Below are positions 17,816-25,852 of a stretch of 64,000 nt of DNA, piece after piece. Position 1 is the stretch's first letter, and each line of letters begins with the position of its first letter. Where the stretch lies: NCBI RefSeq assembly GCF_007279655.1, contig NZ_QKWN01000006.1:62001-126000 (forward strand), given 5' to 3'. Both the position numbers and the translations under genes were made by a program. The DNA comes from Robertkochia solimangrovi (GTDB lineage: Bacteria; Bacteroidota; Bacteroidia; Flavobacteriales; Flavobacteriaceae). The notes under the pieces are model-generated. The model searched no databases. It saw only the letters and a program-made list of their open reading frames with translations, and was not told the DNA's origin.

Positions 17816-20509
17816 TTATTGTATTCTGATATTCTTAACCTCGTTTTCAAGTTTCACCTTATAAGCTCCTCTTTCAGAAGGAAAAGAAAGTTCACCTTTG
17901 TTCGTTCTGATATAGGCATATGGTGTATATTCATCAGAAGCATTCAATTGCAGGTTTACTTCTCCTGTTTTTTCATTATACACCACCGATCTTATCGTTC
18001 CGGCATCCATCGTGATCCATAGGTTCTCAGGAGCGATAAAAACCTTGCTTCTTGCTGCGGTGGTCAAATCTATTGTCCACTCTTTACCTTTTTTAACCGC
18101 ATTTCCACCAAACACCTGAATTCCCAGTGCATCATCTTCAGCAATTACGGTTGACGAGTTCACTGCATAACCATAAAATCCTGATCCGTAATCCCCGGAT
18201 AAATAATCTATTTCCAATGTTGAAGGAAATGAATGGAATGCTGCAGGTCCGAAACCGTCCTGAGTGATATTAGAAATACCTCCCAATAAACCTCCATAGG
18301 CAACCCGAAGCAAATAAAAATCTTCCGGATTATTCCTAAATGCTTTCATTACCGGTATTGCATTGAGTGCCGAACCATAATGATGAATCTGACGTTCGAC
18401 TCTGCTTAATTTTCCGCCATACAGAAAATCCCAGTATCTTCTTGCATTTCCGTTGTAGGCCCAGTGTGGCATCACCGGCATATAAGCAAGGATCGCATTC
18501 AGTGTGATCTGGGCTTTATTATCATATCCAAAGTAATCTGACCACATATAAACTTCTTCCTGACCGGTTGAATCCCATGGCATCTCACTACCAAAAGGAT
18601 AGTTTAGAGACTCCCAGTGATCAGCACGTACTTTCATTCTTTTTTCCAGATCTTCCGCCATTTCTGTTAAGCCTTCATGCTTGAGATCTTCCAGTATACT
18701 TAAAAATACAGAACCTTCCATTTGACCGAATTGCGCATAATATGGTGCCAGCTCAACCATGGCCACCGTAGTTTTATAGGCATTTGTCAGGTACCACTCC
18801 CAGGAGTGATTATCTACCAAACCAACATAATTGCGAGCCAGTCTGTACATCACCCAATGTGCTGCAGCGACATGAGGATAATTATAAGATCTTCCCGGGT
18901 CTCCGGCATGTTCTTTATTCCATGCAGCCCAGGTTTTATAGTTGATAGTGTCACTGTAGGTTCCCGCAGGCATACTGTCAGGCTCATAAAAGAATACACT
19001 TTTACGAACACCCCATTTATTCTTCCCTTCTGTATATTGAAGATCTCCCCATAGCGTACCGTCAACAAACTGCTCCAACTTTGCGATCTCCTGAGCATCC
19101 GGTTGGATCAATTGTTTCATAATCGCTCCAAGCCAGCCTCCGGCTCCACCTTCATCGCTTAACCCACAGATCCAGGCTCTGCTATCCTGAGTCACTTGCT
19201 TTTTCGTTTCATAATCATAACTGATCACAGAAGGATCTCTGTGGAAAGGATCATCCTTATCATCGAACCATTGTTCTGTGGTGAGAAAATGACCAAAATC
19301 CTTAACGGTTTCTGATTCAGATTTAATCACTTTATAATTGACCGTTTGCTTTTTACCGTCCTTATAATTTATAGTAACCCTGGCTCTTCCCCATGTGTTA
19401 CCTGCTACATCATATACGGTATATCCTTTTATCTTTCTGGAAGATTTTTTAAGAGTCAGTGCATTGGCAGGAACCACCGAAATATCTTTTACGGAATGAC
19501 CATAATTCAGATATAACGCTCCGGTTACATCCATAGGCAGTACATAGCCGGGAACACCTACGGCAACCGGTTGATCTTCTGCTTCTAGTTTATCCTGTAT
19601 ATCACGGAGTCCGTTTGTCACCACTAATTTTATACTGAAGCTCTTGCTTTCTCCCGGTGCCAATGTTAATGAAGATGGCGAATTCCATTGGTTGACTCCC
19701 TCCCAATCCGAATCTGCATAGGCTTTACTATAGGCCATCCACTCATGAAAGCCTTCAAATACGATACTGCGTCTGGTAGGATCATCCAATAATGGACGAT
19801 AGGCTTCAAATGGCATATTTTCCTCCGGCATCACCAATAATGATGGTCCTTTACCACTTAAGCGCTTTACTTCAAGATACCCTGCATCCATTCCTATATA
19901 GGGATCAAAGAACACATTTTGAGCATGAGTTTCATCAAGAGATTTTCCTTCCAGAATATTATTGAAGATCATAGGTATCCCTAAGGCTCCTATCTCTATT
20001 TCCTGTTCTGAAATATTACTGATCTCAAAACGCATAACCAAATGATTTCCCTCCTTTTCATAATAGCGTTCGATACGAACCGGCAAACCTGAAGGTAAGG
20101 TTCCCGTAAGATCAGCTGCAGCTAAGGTAGCTCCTTTTACTTCCAGCGGACTAACCGCCCCTCTTTTATAAGAGGTTGAATAGGATTTCCAATCACCATT
20201 AGTGGTTCGAAGCCTGAAATTAAGATCGCCCAGTTGATATAAAGTATCCTTATCTCTGATCTCCAGTCGATCGGATGGAGTAAAATCGAAAGTTGGCTCA
20301 TTTAGTGGTTTTAATCCGGCTACGGTTTGAGAGGCATTAACCAGTGTAAGTTTCAATCCGCCCACCTCAAAATCGGTGTATCCCTTTTCGAGTCCTAAGG
20401 TCGAAGGCCTCTTTTTAACATTATCCCAGTAATCCTGAGCCTGTACGGTACAAGTTCCCAATGCGACCATCAAGGCAGCGAACATGCTGTATTTATTCTT
20501 TTTCATCAT
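17816..20509 (-). CDS. DUF5695-like secreted protein, probable carbohydrate-active enzyme
   Basis: An 897-residue exported protein (signal to TVQAQ, about residue 25). The first 370 residues are beta-rich, like the galactose-mutarotase-type sandwich in front of many helical-barrel glycosidases. Residues about 420-760 are helical and Trp/Tyr-rich, with motifs such as WVMYRLARN, HSWEWYL and NARRYWDFLYGG that look like an (alpha/alpha)6 barrel. The C-terminal 120 residues are beta strands. I match it to DUF5695 from memory. No activity can be read off. It starts 12 bases after the GH51 stop, so the two are translated together. A role on the same glycan, perhaps on linkages GH51 cannot cleave, is inference. 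Confidence 0.7.
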   Translation of the reverse strand: MMKKNKYSMFAALMVALGTCTVQAQDYWDNVKKRPSTLGLEKGYTDFEVGGLKLTLVNASQTVAGLKPLNEPTFDFTPSDRLEIRDKDTLYQLGDLNFRLRTTNGDWKSYSTSYKRGAVSPLEVKGATLAAADLTGTLPSGLPVRIERYYEKEGNHLVMRFEISNISEQEIEIGALGIPMIFNNILEGKSLDETHAQNVFFDPYIGMDAGYLEVKRLSGKGPSLLVMPEENMPFEAYRPLLDDPTRRSIVFEGFHEWMAYSKAYADSDWEGVNQWNSPSSLTLAPGESKSFSIKLVVTNGLRDIQDKLEAEDQPVAVGVPGYVLPMDVTGALYLNYGHSVKDISVVPANALTLKKSSRKIKGYTVYDVAGNTWGRARVTINYKDGKKQTVNYKVIKSESETVKDFGHFLTTEQWFDDKDDPFHRDPSVISYDYETKKQVTQDSRAWICGLSDEGGAGGWLGAIMKQLIQPDAQEIAKLEQFVDGTLWGDLQYTEGKNKWGVRKSVFFYEPDSMPAGTYSDTINYKTWAAWNKEHAGDPGRSYNYPHVAAAHWVMYRLARNYVGLVDNHSWEWYLTNAYKTTVAMVELAPYYAQFGQMEGSVFLSILEDLKHEGLTEMAEDLEKRMKVRADHWESLNYPFGSEMPWDSTGQEEVYMWSDYFGYDNKAQITLNAILAYMPVMPHWAYNGNARRYWDFLYGGKLSRVERQIHHYGSALNAIPVMKAFRNNPEDFYLLRVAYGGLLGGISNITQDGFGPAAFHSFPSTLEIDYLSGDYGSGFYGYAVNSSTVIAEDDALGIQVFGGNAVKKGKEWTIDLTTAARSKVFIAPENLWITMDAGTIRSVVYNEKTGEVNLQLNASDEYTPYAYIRTNKGELSFPSERGAYKVKLENEVKNIRIQ

Positions 20510-20521
20510 GATTTCTTTCCG

Positions 20522-22855
20522 TTATTTAACTAACTCAAACTTATATATGTTGGCACTTTTTGCCGGAACTGAAAGCTTATTTCCTTCCATGGTTACCGAC
20601 GTTTCTTCGATATAGATATTCTCAGGATGGTCTTCATCATTAAAGATCATATCATCTGCACCGGTAATGGTATATCGCAATCCGGATTCTTTAAAATTCT
20701 CTCCTTCGATATTTAAAGCAACCGGAAACTCCTGCAGGGTGGCATTAATCACTGAAACGGTGAGATATTTCCCGTCTTCTGTTATGGTAGCGGCAATATC
20801 CAGCGGTCGAAGATCTCCGCTTACGGCAACAGGTCGCGTTCCAAATTCATTTCTGTATAGTTTTAACACCAGTCCTGTACCTTCCAGCCAAGAACCCGTA
20901 GGTGTTGTTTTTATCGCCCCGATCACATTTACCGTTTGAGCATAATTCGCCATATAATAAATATCCGACTGTCTTGAAAATTCATTAATACCTGCAGCAA
21001 TTCCCAGAGCATCACGTAAAAAATAACGTGTACCCAATAACCCATACACATGTGGACCATACCAATAATTCCATTCATCCATCGCAATTTTAATATTCTT
21101 ATCAGCTATCCCCGGAATTTCTTCTCTGCATCTGCGATGTTCTTCTGCTACTTCACGAATCACATCAGGAATCTGTTTCACATGGGTAAGCAACCCCCCT
21201 GCATGCCAATCCTGTTTGTAAAAATGTTCACTGATATAGGTCATATTTTCGGCGCAATTCTCATACATCATATCATTCCAGTGACCCGGATACCCAACAC
21301 CGATCAATTCGATATCAGGATCTGCTTTCCACATGGTTTCTGCGACCTCGTTATGTTTCTTCACATAATCTTCTATCGGCATATGACCCAATTGCCAATC
21401 GCCAAACATCTCATTTCCCACAGCCCATAACTTTACCCCATATGGTTCGGAGCGACCGTTTTCTGCACGCCATTTCCCCATCGGAGTACTAACATCACCA
21501 TTGAAATATTCAACCTCTGTTCGAGCCAATTCAGCCGTTCCCAATCCTGTATTCACTGCAACATTGGCTTCTGCTCCCAGTATCTTACATAATTCCATGA
21601 ATTCATGTATACCAACATCATTGAATTCGAGTCCGTTCCATGCCCGTTCATATTTAGTAGGTCTCGTATCAGGGTCTCCTAAACCATCTTTCCAATCATA
21701 TCCTGAGACGAAATTTCCACCAGGCCATCTGTAAATAGGTGAATTCAATTCTTTCATCAAAGCGATAACATCCTTTCGAAATCCCTTTATATTATCTGCA
21801 GGCATCAGGGAAGTTGCTGCTAACGTCAGTCGACCACTTCCTTTGGCTTCAATTTTAAACACTGCATTTTCAGTAGTCTCTCCTGCTTTTAAAGTAAAAG
21901 GCACCTTAATAACTCCGCTACCGTTAATCTCAGGTTCAACTTCTGCTACTTTATCACCGGTCATAAGACTGATTTTAAGATCTGAAATCTCACCATCGAC
22001 ACTTAAAGTTATTCTTCCGTCATATTTCATACCGGTAAAAACCGCCAGAGAATCCTGCAGGAGTTCAATGCCGTCTTCGTTTAATGAAAAAACCGGAATA
22101 TCTCCTTTTGAATAACCATGGGTACGGTCAAATCCTACCGCTGAAGTATCGATATTGATATCCCAGGGGGAATCAGAGCCACCCGGCACATAATAAAATT
22201 TACGGTCCTTTAACATTTCTGCCCACATCCCTCCATAGATACATCTTCCCATATGTTCGATGAATTGTCCGTATATATAGGGAGACATTGGTTCGCTTTC
22301 CTTCTTTAAGGAAATACTGATCTTCGGAGCTAATTCCTCTTGTGCGAGTTGTTCAAGCTTAATATCTTCGAACCAAACACTCCCTTTTGCAGGGCCTGTA
22401 ACTCCAAGTAAACATTCAATAATAAAACTATCCTCCCCACCTGTCTCGAATTCGATGGTTACAGGGGTCCAATCGGTATTCCCTTTGTAGACCTGTGGTT
22501 CACTTTTCACCCCATTGATCGAGATCGCTGCACCCGTTTTTTCATTTACTCCGGTAACTCCTTCAGTACGAATAAAACCAGTCACTCTGTATCGGCTATA
22601 CGGAGTTGCATTAATCTTTTTATACCACTTATCAAAAGCGAGTGTATCTGATGATATACTCAATGTTCGGGAATCTGAACGCGCGGAAGCCGAATCTGCA
22701 TAATGCTCCTGATTACTCCAGTATTCAGTTTCCCATCCCGAAGATCTGGCGTCTATGGATATTTCTGACATAGGAACGATCTTCTCTTTCTCTGAATCAG
22801 TACAGGAAACAAAAGCGACCAGAATAAGTAGTCTGTATATTATGCTTTTCAACAT
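20522..22855 (-). CDS. GH51 alpha-L-arabinofuranosidase lipoprotein
   Basis: A 777-residue lipoprotein (lipobox FVSC, Cys18). Residues about 30-170 form a CBM4_9-like beta-sandwich. The GH51 catalytic part runs from about 180 (YGQFIEHMGRCIYGGMWAE). The retaining catalytic pair is seen as the acid/base Glu482 in WAVGNEM and the nucleophile Glu594 in AMDEWNYWYG. The ending is the usual C-terminal beta domain. The enzyme removes terminal alpha-L-arabinofuranose from arabinan, arabinoxylan or arabinosylated proteins. Lipid anchoring places it at the cell envelope. It is co-transcribed with the DUF5695-like gene, and the S9 peptidase gene lies 174 bases upstream. Confidence 0.93.
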   Translation of the reverse strand: MLKSIIYRLLILVAFVSCTDSEKEKIVPMSEISIDARSSGWETEYWSNQEHYADSASARSDSRTLSISSDTLAFDKWYKKINATPYSRYRVTGFIRTEGVTGVNEKTGAAISINGVKSEPQVYKGNTDWTPVTIEFETGGEDSFIIECLLGVTGPAKGSVWFEDIKLEQLAQEELAPKISISLKKESEPMSPYIYGQFIEHMGRCIYGGMWAEMLKDRKFYYVPGGSDSPWDINIDTSAVGFDRTHGYSKGDIPVFSLNEDGIELLQDSLAVFTGMKYDGRITLSVDGEISDLKISLMTGDKVAEVEPEINGSGVIKVPFTLKAGETTENAVFKIEAKGSGRLTLAATSLMPADNIKGFRKDVIALMKELNSPIYRWPGGNFVSGYDWKDGLGDPDTRPTKYERAWNGLEFNDVGIHEFMELCKILGAEANVAVNTGLGTAELARTEVEYFNGDVSTPMGKWRAENGRSEPYGVKLWAVGNEMFGDWQLGHMPIEDYVKKHNEVAETMWKADPDIELIGVGYPGHWNDMMYENCAENMTYISEHFYKQDWHAGGLLTHVKQIPDVIREVAEEHRRCREEIPGIADKNIKIAMDEWNYWYGPHVYGLLGTRYFLRDALGIAAGINEFSRQSDIYYMANYAQTVNVIGAIKTTPTGSWLEGTGLVLKLYRNEFGTRPVAVSGDLRPLDIAATITEDGKYLTVSVINATLQEFPVALNIEGENFKESGLRYTITGADDMIFNDEDHPENIYIEETSVTMEGNKLSVPAKSANIYKFELVK

Positions 22856-23029
22856 GGTAAAAAGTGTTTGGTGGTTAACTTAATTATATCGTGTTCAGCC
22901 TATTTTATGACGCTCTCAACGTTTGATTAATTCAATATTATTTTATCATCACCGGATATCGCGAAAGGTTAGTTCCAAACCGGGATGAAAATCGTTTTTT
23001 TTGAACAAGGATTGTTGATTTTACAACGA

Positions 23030-25282
23030 TCAATCGTGATAAACTTCACTCCATTTGGGCGGATTAACACCTAACAGATGTTTCACAAAAAAGTCTCTTC
23101 GTTTTCTTTCACCGAATGTTCCTCCCGAAGAATGTCCCATTCCCGGTACGGTGATCAACTCAAAGTCTTTATTGGCTTTGATCAGTGCATTAGCGAACTG
23201 ATAGGTGGATGCCGGATCAACGTTATCATCCACTTCTCCCACGATCAACATGAGATTACCTTCCATTTGAGCGGCATTCTCTATATTGGAACATTCAGCA
23301 TATTGCGGACCAATCGGATATCCCATCCATTGTTCATTCCACCATATCTTATCCATTCGATTATCATGACAGCCACAGGAAGCCACGGCAACATCATAAA
23401 AATCTGAATTAAAAACCAATGCAGCAGCTGCATTCTGACCTCCTGCCGAGGTTCCGCGAATACCCACTTTATCGATGTTCATATAGGGGTACTTTGCTGC
23501 CGCTGCTTTCATCCATAGTTTGCGATCCGGAAAACCGGCATCTTTAAGATTCTTCCAGCAAACATCATGAAAAGCCTTTGAACGATTAGAGGTTCCCATT
23601 CCATCGATCTGTACGACGATAAATCCCAGCTCTGCCAATGGATGCATTCTGGAATTATAGGCACTGAAAGATTTTGGAACGAAAGAACTATGTGGCCCTG
23701 CATAGATATATTCTATGATCGGATATGATTTTTCAGGAGAAAAATTAACAGGTCTGATAATAATTCCCCAAATATCGGTTTCACCATCACGGCCCTTTGC
23801 TGAAAATACTTCAGGAGCCTTCCATCCGACTGCTTCCAGACGGCTGATATCAGCCTTCTCCAACTGCATGACCACCTTTCCGGACTTTGCATCCTTCAAC
23901 ACGGTCACCGGTGCCATATCGACACGGGAATACTGGTCGACATAATAGCTATTCTTTTCTGAAAAGTTGACAGAATGATTTGCGTTCTCTGTGGTATATC
24001 GTTTAAAATCTGATCCGTCGAATGCAATACTACAATAATGCGTGAGGTAAGGATCCTGATCCTTGTCGAGTCCGCTTGCTACAAAATAGATTCGCTGAGC
24101 CTCATCATCCACTTTGATCACCTCTCTAACAGGCCAATTGCCTTTTGTGATCTGATTGATCATTTTTCCGGTAGTACCGTCAAATCGATATAGGTGATTC
24201 CATCCATCTCTTTCCGAAGCCCAGATGATCGATTCACCATCATTGACATCATGACGATATACTTTCCCGCTATAATCGATAAAGGTTTTACTCTGCTCCT
24301 CTACTAAAACGGAAACCTTTCCGGTAGTCGCATTTACTTCCAAGACTTTATATACCTGATGACCGCGTTGGTTATATTCAAAAGTAAAGGCTCGGCTGTC
24401 TTTTCTCCATTGAAATCTGCCCAGATTGAATTGTTCATCAAACAAGGTTGTTGGCACCACTAGCTGTTTTTTAGTGGCGACATCGAAAAGCTGCGGACTT
24501 CTGAAAGGTACTACATCGCCCGGCTTACGGTAATCTCTGGATTCCAGTTTTGGCTGGAGCTGATCTTCAGGACTGGAAGAAACGAAGTAAATCTTATGAT
24601 CTTCCCCCGGTCTAACTTTATATGCCATCAGTTTTTTCCCGTCGGGAGACCATTGCACATGGCTGGAATAATAAAATCCCGTCGAGCCATCATAGCTTAG
24701 TTGCCACTCTTCTTTTGACTGATTATCTTTTACATATACATTACTATTCCTGATAAAAGCGGTCATTTTTTTATCTGGAGAAGGAACCGGCTTACCTCCT
24801 TGCTCATCGAAAAAATTCCCCCAGTAACCACGATTCCAATTATTTTTATCGACCTTTCCTGTGACCTCAAGCTTATAGGAAGGAAGCTTACACTTCAGCT
24901 TCAAACTATCATCTTCGAAAGTAAAATAACCCTTACCGGTAAAATCCAACGATCTTAACTTCAACCGAAACGGATCAACCTTTTCCTTATAAAGTTCAGA
25001 AAGCTTCCCTGCCAGTTTTTTATGATCAAAGGCCACTTTACGAGACGACTTTTCGGCATCCACCAACATATAAATGTCACCTTCAGAGGTATTATTAACA
25101 TACCATAATAAATGGTCATTGTTCCAGTTAAATGAGCGTGGTATATTAAAAACCTTATCTTCAAAAAGAGAGTCGATGTTATTTGCTCTTTGATAGTCAT
25201 CCAGAGTTCCCTGGGCACTGAGAATGTTAACACTAATTATAAGTGTTAAAATTACACATATTTTTAGGCGTAAATTTTTCAT
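23030..25282 (-). CDS. S9 prolyl oligopeptidase family (DPP IV-like) peptidase
   Basis: A 750-residue secreted peptidase with a signal peptide ending NILSAQ. The N-terminal beta-propeller (about 60-480, DPPIV_N type) shields a C-terminal alpha/beta hydrolase. The catalytic triad is Ser612 in GTSAGG, Asp685 in GEVDDNVD and His717 in GMGHSSGG. The nucleophile elbow has GTSAGG rather than the common GWSYGG, but the geometry is kept. Such enzymes release dipeptides after Pro/Ala from peptide N-termini. It is the first gene of the minus-strand hydrolase group and is divergent from SusC at 25853. The DNA of its signal peptide contains part of the AACACT repeat cluster. Confidence 0.9.
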   Translation of the reverse strand: MKNLRLKICVILTLIISVNILSAQGTLDDYQRANNIDSLFEDKVFNIPRSFNWNNDHLLWYVNNTSEGDIYMLVDAEKSSRKVAFDHKKLAGKLSELYKEKVDPFRLKLRSLDFTGKGYFTFEDDSLKLKCKLPSYKLEVTGKVDKNNWNRGYWGNFFDEQGGKPVPSPDKKMTAFIRNSNVYVKDNQSKEEWQLSYDGSTGFYYSSHVQWSPDGKKLMAYKVRPGEDHKIYFVSSSPEDQLQPKLESRDYRKPGDVVPFRSPQLFDVATKKQLVVPTTLFDEQFNLGRFQWRKDSRAFTFEYNQRGHQVYKVLEVNATTGKVSVLVEEQSKTFIDYSGKVYRHDVNDGESIIWASERDGWNHLYRFDGTTGKMINQITKGNWPVREVIKVDDEAQRIYFVASGLDKDQDPYLTHYCSIAFDGSDFKRYTTENANHSVNFSEKNSYYVDQYSRVDMAPVTVLKDAKSGKVVMQLEKADISRLEAVGWKAPEVFSAKGRDGETDIWGIIIRPVNFSPEKSYPIIEYIYAGPHSSFVPKSFSAYNSRMHPLAELGFIVVQIDGMGTSNRSKAFHDVCWKNLKDAGFPDRKLWMKAAAAKYPYMNIDKVGIRGTSAGGQNAAAALVFNSDFYDVAVASCGCHDNRMDKIWWNEQWMGYPIGPQYAECSNIENAAQMEGNLMLIVGEVDDNVDPASTYQFANALIKANKDFELITVPGMGHSSGGTFGERKRRDFFVKHLLGVNPPKWSEVYHD

Positions 25283-25806
25283 AGTAAAAGATTGTAGTAA
25301 AATTATTAAATAAGGTTAAAGGCATTTTACAACATATTAGCTGATACTAATATTATATTACCCCCAACACTTATTGTTTGTCCGCTTTTAAGATTCTCTT
25401 GAATTTATAGCCCAAAATTTACATTAAAACTCAATAACCACTTTACATCCCAAAAACCTATCGGTTCTAAACAGTAAAATATTACCCTTGACCCTTTATT
25501 GGTACACCACTAGTCTCCTAATTGAGTACCCTCTTATACATGAAATAAAGCAGAAGTCATATTAACTGAGATTCAGCCATATATATGTACATCTTAAAAG
25601 CACTATAAATACTATCCCAAAACACCCGTTTCACGACAACGTTTGCGCCAAATAGGGTTGTCAGCCCTGCTAAAACACGTCTAATTGCTAATATAGTACC
25701 ATCATCTGCTAATATTACCATAATTCCCGCATCTATTAATTCTAATTTTACAAGTGTTAAAAAAACACTAAACACTAACAATTATTATTAATCCTTCAAA
25801 AACACT
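25227..25806. promoter_or_regulatory. AACACT repeat cluster in the S9/SusC divergent promoter region
   Basis: Seven copies of AACACT, in either orientation, lie between 25229 and 25806. Two form an 8-bp dyad TTAACACT-N7-AGTGTTAA (25227-25249, inside the S9 signal-peptide codons). One is at 25366. Two form AGTGTT-N5-AACACT (25753-25769), with further copies at 25771 and 25801. The SusC start is at 25853. The clustering in a divergent promoter region suggests binding sites for a regulator, perhaps the AraC-type protein at 30541-31380. The intervening 25283-25752 has no convincing gene. A 74-codon frame (25557-25781, minus) has no family resemblance I can defend. Confidence 0.5.
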
Positions 25807-25852
25807 TCTATTACACACCTACATTTTTGAGTATAAACTATAAACTTAACAG

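Noticed and set aside
25557-25781. 74-codon minus-strand ORF in the S9/SusC divergent region
   Set aside because: It has no recognisable family, overlaps the AACACT operator-like elements and lies where promoters are expected. I treat it as chance.
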